A model generated the notes under the pieces. The model did no database searches. It saw only the letters and a list, made by a program, of their open reading frames with translations, and was not told where the DNA came from. 7,591 bases of DNA from Pseudomonadota bacterium (GTDB taxonomy: Bacteria; Pseudomonadota; Alphaproteobacteria; UBA8366; JADFVY01), in assembly GCA_030671915.1 (NCBI GenBank), contig DAOVHN010000108.1:1-7591 (forward strand). Direction: 5' to 3'. The translations under genes were made by a program, and so were the position numbers. Within the stretch, counting starts at the first letter, position 1; every line of letters begins with the position of its first letter. Below are positions 1 to 6,400 of the stretch, piece after piece.

Positions 1-2522
1 CGCAGGCCCAGCTTCAGCAGCAGCTTGTGCAAATCATCGGCGATATAGAACGCGAGAAAACGCTGGAAGGAGATGCCTCCGAGGCGCTGACCCGGCTGGA
101 AGCCGAGCGGGAAGAACTTGCCGCCGCCCAAGAAGACGAGGCGGTGGACAAGGAGTCGGCCGCCGAAGCGCTGGTCGAGGCAAGCGAGCAGGTCGAGGAG
201 AAGGAGGCGCTTCTTCAGGAGCTGACCAGCCGGCTGGCGGAAACCGAGGCGCGCCGCGATTCGCTGACCAGACGGATTTCGGAACTGGCGGAGCGCACCG
301 CGCGCCTGTCCGCCCGCGAAAAGGAACTGGAGGCCGAGCGCGCCGAACGGGCCGGGGCGCTGGGCGCCGACGAGGCGATGACGGCCGCCGCCGCCGCGAT
401 GGAAGAGACTAACGCCGCCGTGGACGAGGCCCGCGCAACGCAGGAAGCTGCCGAGTCGATGCGCGCCGAGGCCGAGGAGGCGGAAAATGCCGCTCGCGCC
501 GCCGCCCAGGACGCCCAGTCGGCGCTCGCCCGGTTAAAGGCCGAGGAACAGGCGCTGGCGGAGTTGCTGGAACCGGCGGAAGGCGACCTGTTCCCGCCGG
601 TGATCGATTCGGTCACCGTCGATGGCGGCTACGAAACCGCTCTGGGCGCGGCGCTGGGTGAGGATCTGAATGCGCCGGTCGATACATCGGCCCCCGTCCA
701 CTGGGGCCGGCTGCCGCCGCTTGATCCGTCGGACCTGCCGGACGGTGTGCCGGCGCTGGCCAGGTTCGTCAAAGCGCCTGACGAGCTGTCGCGCCGCCTT
801 TCCGCCATCGGCGTGGTCAAGGATGCTGCGGCCGGCGCGCGTCTTGCCCCGTCGCTGAGGGCCGGGCAGCGGCTGGTATCGCGCGATGGCGGGCTGTGGC
901 GCTGGGACGGTTTCACTATTTCCGCCGGCGCTCCGACCGCGGCCGCGACTCGGCTGGCCCAGCGCAACCGGCTGGCCGAAATCCGGGCGACGCGACGCGA
1001 GGCGGAAGCGAAGGCGGAGGCCGCCGAAGAGGCCGCCGAAGCCGCCCACGCGGCCCGTGCCGAGGCGGCCGAGCGGGAACGCAACGCCCGCGAGGCCGTA
1101 CGCAACGGATTTGCGAAGCTCAACATGGCCCGCGAGGAGCATGCGCGGCTGACCAACGCCCGGATGGCGCAGGAAACCCGGCTGACGGCGCTGATCGAAT
1201 CGCTGGAAACCACGACAGCGGACCGCGAGCAGGCCGAGACAGGCCTTTCGGAAGCGGAAAGCGAACTGTCGGTCCTTGAGGACGCCTCGTCCATGCGCGA
1301 GACTGTCACCGCCCTGCGCACGGAACTGGCTGAACTGAGAGGCCGCGACGCAGAGCGGCGCAGCGCCCATGACCGGCTGGTCGCGGATTCCGAACGGCGC
1401 GGCGAACGCCTGCTGACGATCGAGACGGAAGCTGGCAACTGGCGTCGCCGCGCCGCGGGCGCCGCCGAACGCCTGGCCGATCTGGTGGAACGCCACGGCA
1501 CGGCGGAAGAGGAACGCGAACGGCTTGCGGCCCGGCCTGACGAGTTGGAAGGTCAGCGAGCATCGCTGATGGACCAGATTTCCGAGGCCGAGGCGAAACG
1601 CGGCGCGGCTGCGGACCGCCTGGCGACGGCGGAGGCCGGGCAAACGGAGGCCGATCGCGAACTGAAGGCCGCCGAAGCAGCCTTGGGCGAGGCCCGCGAA
1701 CAACAGGTGCGCGCCGAGGCGCAGGTCGAACAGGCCGAGCGCGACCGCCAGGTGGTAGTCGAACGGGTGCGCGATAAACTGGCCATCGCGCCGGAAAATA
1801 TCCTTGAGGCCGCTGAGATCGGCGAAGGCGAGGCCATCCCGGCAGCGGACGCGTCGGCGGCGCGGCTGGAACGGCTAACCCGCGAACGTGACGGGATGGG
1901 CCCGGTAAATCTGCGCGCCGAGACCGAAGCGGAAGAACTGCAGGAACAGATCTCCACCATGCAAACCGAGCGCGAGGACCTGCTGGCGGCGATCGCGCGC
2001 CTGCGCCAGGGCATCGGTGCGCTGAACCGCGAGGGACGCGAGCGCCTGATGGCAGCCTTCGCGCAGGTCAACGATCATTTCCAGGATCTGTTCACCCGGC
2101 TGTTCGGCGGCGGGCGGGCGCATCTGACCCTGACCGATGAAGAGGACCCGCTGGAAGCGGGCCTGGAAATCATGGCGAGCCCGCCGGGCAAGAAGCTGAC
2201 CTCGATGTCGCTCTTGTCGGGCGGCGAACAGGCGTTGACCGCCGTATCGCTGCTGTTTGCGGTGTTCCTGACCAACCCGGCGCCGATCTGCGTGCTGGAC
2301 GAGGTCGACGCGCCGCTGGACGACAGCAATGTCGACCGCTTCTGTTCGTTGCTGAACGAGCTGTCGCACAGCGGCGCAACCCGCTTCCTGATGGTCACCC
2401 ATCACCGCATGTCCATGGCCCGGATGGACCGTCTGTTTGGCGTCACCATGGGCGAGCCGGGGGTAAGTCAACTGGTGTCGGTTGACCTGGCGCGCGCCGA
2501 GGAAATGCGAAAGTCGGCGTAG
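1..2522 (+). CDS. smc: Chromosome segregation protein SMC, C-terminal part (5' truncated by window edge)
   Basis: SMC is the ATPase of bacterial condensin (SMC-ScpA-ScpB), which compacts and organises newly replicated DNA. The reading frame is open from base 3, so the gene starts upstream. Numbering residues from the GTG at 27 (only an internal codon), residues 1-185 are Ala/Glu/Arg-rich coiled coil. About 186-305 form the hinge, which begins GDLFPPVIDSVTVDGG and carries glycine-rich ALGAALGEDL. About 305-640 are the returning coil. The C-terminal half-head follows, with the ABC signature LSGGEQAL at 730-737 (bases 2214-2237), Walker B CVLDEVDAP near 755-763, and the switch histidine region MVTHHRMSM. 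The N-terminal Walker A head, roughly 300 residues judging by usual SMC length (about 1150), lies outside the window. Ending at TAG 2520-2522, it shows no frameshift or missing C-terminal catalytic motif. The signature plus hinge make other coiled-coil ATPases such as RecN or SbcC unlikely. Confidence 0.97.
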   Translation, partial: QAQLQQQLVQIIGDIEREKTLEGDASEALTRLEAEREELAAAQEDEAVDKESAAEALVEASEQVEEKEALLQELTSRLAETEARRDSLTRRISELAERTARLSAREKELEAERAERAGALGADEAMTAAAAAMEETNAAVDEARATQEAAESMRAEAEEAENAARAAAQDAQSALARLKAEEQALAELLEPAEGDLFPPVIDSVTVDGGYETALGAALGEDLNAPVDTSAPVHWGRLPPLDPSDLPDGVPALARFVKAPDELSRRLSAIGVVKDAAAGARLAPSLRAGQRLVSRDGGLWRWDGFTISAGAPTAAATRLAQRNRLAEIRATRREAEAKAEAAEEAAEAAHAARAEAAERERNAREAVRNGFAKLNMAREEHARLTNARMAQETRLTALIESLETTTADREQAETGLSEAESELSVLEDASSMRETVTALRTELAELRGRDAERRSAHDRLVADSERRGERLLTIETEAGNWRRRAAGAAERLADLVERHGTAEEERERLAARPDELEGQRASLMDQISEAEAKRGAAADRLATAEAGQTEADRELKAAEAALGEAREQQVRAEAQVEQAERDRQVVVERVRDKLAIAPENILEAAEIGEGEAIPAADASAARLERLTRERDGMGPVNLRAETEAEELQEQISTMQTEREDLLAAIARLRQGIGALNREGRERLMAAFAQVNDHFQDLFTRLFGGGRAHLTLTDEEDPLEAGLEIMASPPGKKLTSMSLLSGGEQALTAVSLLFAVFLTNPAPICVLDEVDAPLDDSNVDRFCSLLNELSHSGATRFLMVTHHRMSMARMDRLFGVTMGEPGVSQLVSVDLARAEEMRKSA

Positions 2523-2530
2523 CCCGTCTC

Positions 2531-2556
2531 ACGGGTCCGCTGTAACCCGTTATTTT
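2531..2556 (+). terminator. Weak candidate terminator after smc
   Basis: A 6-bp perfect inverted repeat, ACGGGT (2531-2536) and ACCCGT (2545-2550), encloses an 8-base loop and is followed by TTATTTT. It starts 9 bases after the smc stop. The stem is short and the T-run interrupted, so termination may be partial and some smc transcription could continue into the atp operon. Confidence 0.4.
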
Positions 2557-2597
2557 CCGCGCTTTTTGGACAGGTTGCCACAGTGCGGTATTCCGCC

Positions 2598-2626
2598 TTG
2601 ACTTGGATTTTTCGCATAAGTATGGT
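2598..2626 (+). promoter_or_regulatory. Sigma70-type promoter for the atp F0 operon
   Basis: A -35-like TTGACT (2598-2603) and a -10-like TATGGT (2621-2626) are separated by exactly 17 bases, the optimal spacing. The sequence around them is AT-rich compared with the surrounding DNA. The implied transcription start is near 2633, giving a leader of about 38 bases before the atpI start codon at 2671. This is read from the sequence by eye. It matches housekeeping promoter geometry but no start site has been shown. Confidence 0.6.
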
Positions 2627-2670
2627 GCCCGCGCTTTGCGGCGTGGCGTTGATAATTCCAGGAGACCGAG

Positions 2671-3108
2671 ATGGGCGAAGATAACGGACCGCCCCCCCTC
2701 GACGATCTGGGAGAACGGCTCCGCGCGGCGCGGGAGCACCGAGGGGCAGATAGCCAGCAAAACGAGACTCTATCCGGCGGACCGCCGGGAATGAGCGGTT
2801 TGGGCTGGGCCTTCCGGATTGGGGCGGAAATGGTATCCGCCCTGGCGATGGGAGTCGGCATCGGCCTTGGGTTGGACTGGTGGCTTGGTACAAAGCCCTG
2901 GTTCCTCGTGGTGTTCTTCCTGCTGGGCTCGGCGGCGGCGATCCTGAATGTTTATCGCGCCGCCATGGGCTACGGCCTCGCCGTCGGTTACCGGAAACCG
3001 GAGGATGGCGAGGACGGGCAGGAGCAGACGGCGCGGGGCAAGGATGCCAGCGCGGATGGAGACACGGAATCCAAAGGGAATTCCGGGGATATAGAAGGCG
3101 AAAGGTAG
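2671..3108 (+). CDS. atpI: ATP synthase protein I (AtpI), F0 assembly factor
   Basis: AtpI is a small inner-membrane protein at the head of many atp operons. Family work links it to assembly or stability of the c-ring and possibly Mg2+ handling, and it is not part of the finished enzyme. This 145-residue protein has a charged cytoplasmic N-terminus with LDDLGERLRAARE at 10-22. Two membrane segments follow at about 51-70 and 77-97. The first contains an acidic residue (E53) and ends in the family-like GLDWWLGTKPW (67-77); the second is followed by NVYRAAMGYG. The last ~37 residues (109-145) are an acidic, Gly/Glu/Asp-rich tail, which makes the protein somewhat longer than typical AtpI. The ATG start is supported by AGGAG about 7 bases upstream. 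It is first in the operon, 13 bases before atpB. Confidence 0.9.
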   Translation: MGEDNGPPPLDDLGERLRAAREHRGADSQQNETLSGGPPGMSGLGWAFRIGAEMVSALAMGVGIGLGLDWWLGTKPWFLVVFFLLGSAAAILNVYRAAMGYGLAVGYRKPEDGEDGQEQTARGKDASADGDTESKGNSGDIEGER

Positions 3109-3121
3109 GCGAGGTCTAAAC

Positions 3122-3859
3122 GTGGCGAGCCCGCTCCAACAGTTCGAGATTCATACGATTGTCCCGATCAATATCGGTGGCATCGATCTGTCTTTCACCA
3201 ATTCCGCGCTCTGGATGGGCATTACCATTACCGTGGCGTCGGTGTTCCTGGCTTTCGGCGCGCGGCGCCGCGCGCTGGTCCCCGGCCGCTGGCAGGTCAT
3301 GACGGAAATGTCCTACGAGTTTATCGCGAATATGATACGGGACAATGTAGGCGACGCGGGGCGGCGCTACTTTCCCTATATCTTTACGCTTTTCATGTTC
3401 ATTCTGTTTGGGAACCTGCTTGGCCTGGTCCCGGGCGCATTCACCTTTACAAGCCATATAATCGTGACCCTGGCGCTGGCGCTGACGGTATTCCTGGCGG
3501 TCACCATCGTCGGCATCGTCAAGCACGGCCTGCATTTCTTCAGCTTCTTCGTGCCCTCGGGCGTGCCGGCGCTGATGATGCCGCTGATGATCCCGATCGA
3601 GATCATCTCCTACCTGTCGCGCCCGGTCAGTCTGTCGATTCGCCTGTTTGCGAACATGATGGCCGGCCATACGATGATGAAGGTTTTTGCCGGTTTTGTC
3701 GTGCCGCTGGGCGCCGCCACCTTCGGGATTGGCGGTCTTGCGCCGATCGCGATGGATGTCGCGCTGACCGGTTTCGAACTGCTCGTCGCTTTCCTGCAGG
3801 CTTATGTCTTCACCGTGTTGACCTGCCTGTATCTGAACGACGCGTTGAATCTCCACTAG
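3122..3859 (+). CDS. atpB: F0F1 ATP synthase subunit a
   Basis: Subunit a provides the two half-channels through which protons reach and leave the c-ring in the inner membrane. The 245-residue length is typical of alphaproteobacteria. The protein opens MASPLQQFEIHTIVP and is strongly hydrophobic with several membrane helices. The essential channel arginine (R210 in E. coli) is R174 in PVSLSIRLFANMMAGHT. The E. coli E219 position is occupied by histidine (H183) and the E. coli H245 position by glutamate (E219 here, in GFELLVAF). This is the reciprocal swap seen in mitochondrial and alphaproteobacterial subunit a. Q226 in FLQAY corresponds to E. coli Q252. Translation starts at GTG 3122, with GAGG at 3111-3114 as ribosome binding site. 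The stop codon TAG (3857-3859) lies inside a downstream hairpin. Confidence 0.98.
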   Translation: MASPLQQFEIHTIVPINIGGIDLSFTNSALWMGITITVASVFLAFGARRRALVPGRWQVMTEMSYEFIANMIRDNVGDAGRRYFPYIFTLFMFILFGNLLGLVPGAFTFTSHIIVTLALALTVFLAVTIVGIVKHGLHFFSFFVPSGVPALMMPLMIPIEIISYLSRPVSLSIRLFANMMAGHTMMKVFAGFVVPLGAATFGIGGLAPIAMDVALTGFELLVAFLQAYVFTVLTCLYLNDALNLH

Positions 3860-3886
3860 TACGAAACGCTTCAGGGCAATCGTACT
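3858..3886 (+). promoter_or_regulatory. Intercistronic hairpin between atpB and atpE
   Basis: A perfect 7-bp inverted repeat, AGTACGA (3858-3864) and TCGTACT (3880-3886), encloses a 15-base loop. Its left arm overlaps the atpB stop codon. No T-run follows, so it does not look like a terminator. It could be an RNA processing or 3'-end stabilising element that separates the atpE message from atpB. That role is inference; the symmetry itself is visible. Confidence 0.45.
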
Positions 3887-3926
3887 TCGCATCAATTATC
3901 TGGACCAATAAACGGGAAACAAGACA

Positions 3927-4151
3927 ATGGAACTTGAAGCCGCGAAGATGATCGGCGCAGGCCTTGCCGTGATCGGACTGTCCGGCGTGGGTGTCGGTAT
4001 CGGTAACATCTTTTCGTCGCTGATCGGCTCGATCGCCCGCAACCCGGCGACTCGGCCGCAGATCTTTCCAATGGCCATGCTGGGCTTTGCGCTGGTTGAA
4101 GCCGTCGCGCTGTACGCCCTGCTGATTTCGTTCCTGATCCTCTTCGGCTGA
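3927..4151 (+). CDS. atpE: F0F1 ATP synthase subunit c (proteolipid)
   Basis: Subunit c forms the rotating ring that carries protons through F0. At 74 residues it is the standard two-helix hairpin. Helix 1 carries the glycine pattern GVGVGIG (20-26), which packs neighbouring subunits in the ring. The polar loop has the RNP motif (R38-N39-P40), which contacts the F1 stalk. Helix 2 has the essential proton-binding carboxylate E58 in [15 protein letters not shown]58 is followed by Ala and the helix lacks the Ser/Thr ligands of sodium-binding rings, so a proton-driven enzyme is expected. Ring size cannot be read from the sequence. The ATG start is preceded by an A-rich leader with only a modest GGGAA-like ribosome binding site. 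Hairpins lie on both sides of the gene. Confidence 0.98.
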   Translation: MELEAAKMIGAGLAVIGLSGVGVGIGNIFSSLIGSIARNPATRPQIFPMAMLGFALVEAVALYALLISFLILFG

Positions 4152-4156
4152 GGCCA

Positions 4157-4190
4157 TGGGGCGCGATCCCAGGGTCGCGCGCTCACCCCA
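4157..4190 (+). promoter_or_regulatory. Intercistronic hairpin between atpE and atpF'
   Basis: GCGCGA (4161-4166) pairs with TCGCGC (4175-4180) around an 8-base loop. An outer helix TGGG (4157-4160) with CCCA (4187-4190) extends the stem past a one-sided bulge at 4181-4186. It begins 5 bases after the atpE stop and has no T-run, so it is more likely a message-stabilising or partial attenuating structure than a terminator. Confidence 0.45.
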
Positions 4191-4217
4191 GGAAACAGAG
4201 AATCCGGGAACGAAATA

Positions 4218-4808
4218 ATGGTCGCACAGGCAAGATCCATCCTACTAACCGGCATCGCGGGGATCGCCGCGTTGGCACCTTCGCTCGCCTTTGCCGCTGC
4301 CGAAGGCGGCAGCAGCTTGCCCCAACTCGACTGGACGAAATTCGCGACACAGCTGTTCTGGCTGACGGTCATGCTGGTCGTCTTCTTCTTTATCCTGCAG
4401 AAAAACGCATTGCCGAAGATCGAAGACGCGCTGGAAACCCGCCGCCGGAAGGTCGATGACGATCTGGACAAGGCGTCGGCCCATCGCGAGGAAGCCGAAG
4501 CCGCCATGGCGGCTTATGAAAAGGCGCTCGCCGATGCCGCCGAACAGGCCAAGGCGATCCACCGCCAGGTTGCGCAGGAGATCGCGGAAGGCGCCACCGA
4601 GCGCCGAAGCGCCCTGGCCGCCAAACTGGCGGAAGACACCAAGGCCGCCGAGGCACGCATCAACGCGGCGAAAGCACCCGCGCTCGCCAACCTCCAGGAC
4701 GTCGTCATCGAGGTCGTCCAGGATGTGGCGGCCAAGCTGGCGGGGCTGAAGGTTTCCAACGCCGATGCCAAGGCGGCCGTGGCCGCCAGTCTGAAGGAGA
4801 AGGCATGA
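4218..4808 (+). CDS. F0F1 ATP synthase subunit b' (second stator subunit)
   Basis: Subunit b' pairs with b to form the peripheral stalk that holds F1 still against the rotating ring. Separate b' and b genes are typical of photosynthetic bacteria and alphaproteobacteria. This 196-residue protein has a membrane helix at about 42-61, following LPQLDWTKFATQLFW, then QKNALPKIEDALETRR, characteristic of the b'/b family. A long Ala/Glu/Lys-rich coiled coil runs to the C-terminus. An additional hydrophobic stretch at 7-28 ends in PSLAFAAAEGG and resembles a cleavable signal peptide (possible cleavage after AFA, residue 26). The ATG start has GGGA at 4206-4209 about 8 bases upstream. The gene overlaps atpF by 4 bases (ATGA), suggesting coupled translation and equal amounts of both subunits. 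It is variously named atpF', atpF2, atpG or atpX, so no symbol is given. Confidence 0.95.
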   Translation: MVAQARSILLTGIAGIAALAPSLAFAAAEGGSSLPQLDWTKFATQLFWLTVMLVVFFFILQKNALPKIEDALETRRRKVDDDLDKASAHREEAEAAMAAYEKALADAAEQAKAIHRQVAQEIAEGATERRSALAAKLAEDTKAAEARINAAKAPALANLQDVVIEVVQDVAAKLAGLKVSNADAKAAVAASLKEKA

Positions 4809-5299
4809 TGGATGCGCTGATGGACAGCACGACCTTCTGGGTCGGAGTGGCCTTCGCGGTCTTCGCCATCGCGGCCTTCAAGCCGGGCAGGCGGATTCTT
4901 ACCCAGGCGCTGGACGGCCGAATTGCGAAAATTCGCGAGGAAGTCGAAGAAGCCCAGCGCCTGCGCGAGGAAGCCCAGGCCCTGCTGGCCAGCTACCAGC
5001 GCCGCCAGCGCGAGGCCATCCAGGAAGCCGAACAGATAATAGCCCATGCCCGCGAGGAAGCCGGGCGGGCAACGGTGAGGGCCGAGGCGGAACTGGAGGA
5101 ATCCATCGCGCGGCGCGAACAGCAGGCAACTGACAAGATTGCCCAGGCCGAAGCAGCCGCGCTGGAGGAAATCCGCGAGAAGGCTGTCGACATGGCGATC
5201 GACGCCACGGCCAGGCTGCTGGAGAAAAAGATGGCGGGCAAGCCCGGCGAACAGGCCGTGGCCGACGCGATCAAGGATATTCCGAACAAACTACATTAA
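4805..5299 (+). CDS. atpF: F0F1 ATP synthase subunit b
   Basis: This is the second stator subunit, partner of b', linking the membrane sector to F1 through the delta subunit. The 164 residues comprise one N-terminal membrane helix (about 10-25), then KPGRRILTQALDGRIAKI, the usual b-subunit transition into the stalk. A long charged coiled coil with heptad-like Glu/Ala/Arg content follows, and a C-terminal region (about 130-164) forms the likely delta-binding end. The start lies in ATGATGG: the first ATG (4805) overlaps the b' stop as ATGA, while the second (4808) would shorten the protein by one residue. ATG at 4820 is a less likely alternative. Last gene of the operon, it is followed after about 26 bases by a strong intrinsic terminator. 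The F1 genes do not follow. Confidence 0.95.
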   Translation: MMDALMDSTTFWVGVAFAVFAIAAFKPGRRILTQALDGRIAKIREEVEEAQRLREEAQALLASYQRRQREAIQEAEQIIAHAREEAGRATVRAEAELEESIARREQQATDKIAQAEAAALEEIREKAVDMAIDATARLLEKKMAGKPGEQAVADAIKDIPNKLH

Positions 5300-5324
5300 A
5301 GTGTCGTTCAGGCCGGAACCAATA

Positions 5325-5360
5325 GAAAACCCCCTGCTTTATCGGCGGGGGCTTTTCTTT
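5325..5360 (+). terminator. Intrinsic terminator of the atp operon, probably bidirectional
   Basis: CCCCC (5330-5334) pairs with GGGGG (5347-5351). The pairing can extend inwards by GC/GC with one bulged T, leaving a loop around TTTATCG. The stem is preceded by AAAA (5326-5329) and followed by CTTTTCTTT, a classical rho-independent layout. Read on the minus strand, the A-run becomes GGGGGTTTTC, so the same hairpin can also stop transcription of gcvH, whose stop codon is about 39 bases away. Only the stem and tracts are seen; bidirectional use is inferred. Confidence 0.85.
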
Positions 5361-5389
5361 GCTTCGTCAGCTTGTCGGGGCGCGTACCG

Positions 5390-5770
5390 TCACCCCTGGT
5401 CGTCGGTGAAGGTCTTATAGGCCGCGGCGTCCATCAGTTTCCCGACTTCCGCCGCGTCGTTCAGGCGCATCTTGAAAAGCCAGCCGTCCACCTCGGGCGA
5501 CTCGTTTACCTTTGCCGGCTCATCGGCCAGGGCATCGTTGACTTCGACGATCTCGCCCGACAGAGGGGCATAGATTTCGCTGGCCGCCTTGACCGATTCG
5601 ACAACGGCAATCTCGCCGCCGCGCTCGACCGTGCGGCCGATATCGGGCAGTTCAATGAACACCACGTCGCCAAGTTGCTGTTGGGCGAAGTCGCTAATGC
5701 CGACCGTGGCGATATCGCCGTCCACCGACACCCATTCATGTTCCTCGGAATATCGAAGATCGCTGCTCAT
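5390..5770 (-). CDS. gcvH: Glycine cleavage system H protein
   Basis: GcvH is the lipoyl shuttle protein of the glycine cleavage system. Its lipoyl arm carries the aminomethyl group from P protein to T protein and is reoxidised by the L protein. The 126-residue length is normal. The N-terminus has [20 protein letters not shown], typical of the family. The lipoylated lysine is K61 in [17 protein letters not shown], followed by the conserved GEIVEVN turn and a C-terminal GWLFKMRL stretch. ATG start; on the minus strand GGGGG (5780-5784) lies 9 bases upstream as ribosome binding site. Usual partners gcvT and gcvP are not adjacent in this window. The upstream same-strand neighbour is a lipoprotein gene 59 bases away, so the two may share a transcript. 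No clear promoter or glycine riboswitch was recognised in the 59-base gap. Confidence 0.97.
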   Translation of the reverse strand: MSSDLRYSEEHEWVSVDGDIATVGISDFAQQQLGDVVFIELPDIGRTVERGGEIAVVESVKAASEIYAPLSGEIVEVNDALADEPAKVNESPEVDGWLFKMRLNDAAEVGKLMDAAAYKTFTDDQG

Positions 5771-5829
5771 GACGTGAAACCCCCGTTTATTGTGCGGTCC
5801 AGACTATCTAGTGGAGTGAATCTGACGGA

Positions 5830-6393
5830 TCAATAGCCGAATCTGTCCCTGTTGTGGGACAATTCATCCTTCGTAAGTTCGAATCCCAGATAAAGTACAT
5901 AATTCTGCACGTTCCGGTCATCGGGGCGCGGAATCGTAATCTCCAGCAAATCCCGATAGCGCAAGCCACGCCGGCCCGATGGAATTCTTGTGTCCACCTG
6001 GAACGCCTCGCGGCTGTGAACGACCGGTTCCAAGCCGCCATCGGGAGTCCATTCCGCGATCGCAACGAAATACCGGTAATCGATCTTGCCGTCGGCCAGC
6101 GCCGCGCCACGAACAACCTCCATCACGACTTCCAGTTCAACCTCGATTTCGCCGCCATCCAGGTCGTAGGCGCATTCGCCGACCACCCGCATCATGCGGG
6201 CCTCGAACAGGACATCGGTGGGGTCGCGCCCGGGGCCATCGCGGAAGCGCGTCAACTCCGACGGCTCGCCCAGCACCTTGGCGGCTGGACAAGGCGCCTC
6301 ATTTTCGTCTTCATCGTTGGAACATCCGGCCACAACGACCGCGACAACGGCGGCGGCGGCGCAGCGCAACAGCCAGCGAAAGGCCTCAGACAA
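5830..6393 (-). CDS. Uncharacterised lipoprotein
   Basis: I cannot assign a function. The 187-residue product has a charged start (MSEAFRWLLR), a hydrophobic core at 12-22 and a lipobox V-A-G-C with the lipidated cysteine at C24. It is therefore probably anchored in the inner or outer membrane, facing the periplasm. The acidic residues right after C24 (SNDEDENE) form a flexible linker; aspartate is not at position +2. The mature part has two further cysteines (C35 and C74) that could form a disulfide. It contains alternating hydrophobic/charged stretches such as GEIEVELEVVMEVV (81-94), suggesting a beta-rich domain. The pattern CP..KVL...SELTRF resembles conserved alphaproteobacterial lipoproteins of unknown role that I recall only by pattern. 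The start codon is TTG at 6391-6393, justified by a strong ribosome binding site. The next in-frame Met (67) would delete the signal peptide. Confidence 0.85.
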   Translation of the reverse strand: MSEAFRWLLRCAAAAVVAVVVAGCSNDEDENEAPCPAAKVLGEPSELTRFRDGPGRDPTDVLFEARMMRVVGECAYDLDGGEIEVELEVVMEVVRGAALADGKIDYRYFVAIAEWTPDGGLEPVVHSREAFQVDTRIPSGRRGLRYRDLLEITIPRPDDRNVQNYVLYLGFELTKDELSHNRDRFGY

Positions 6394-6400
6394 GGATTTT

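Noticed and set aside
534..1703. Long open frame (389 codons) antisense to smc, with several others nearby
   Set aside because: It lies fully inside the smc coiled-coil region. Such frames arise from GC-rich third positions and Ala/Glu/Arg-rich coding. The translation is compositionally biased, with no recognisable domain and no ribosome binding site.
2603..2794. 63-codon plus-strand frame spanning the atp promoter and the atpI start
   Set aside because: Starts at TTG inside the promoter region without a ribosome binding site and overlaps atpI in another frame. The Arg-rich translation looks like noise.
3116..3895. 259-codon frame antisense to atpB
   Set aside because: Exactly shadows the well-supported subunit a gene. 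The translation is rich in His, Gln and Arg, as expected from the reverse complement of a membrane protein gene.
5771..5829. Possible glycine riboswitch or promoter before gcvH
   Set aside because: The gap is only 59 bases, too short for a glycine aptamer pair, and no -35/-10 pair with normal spacing was found.
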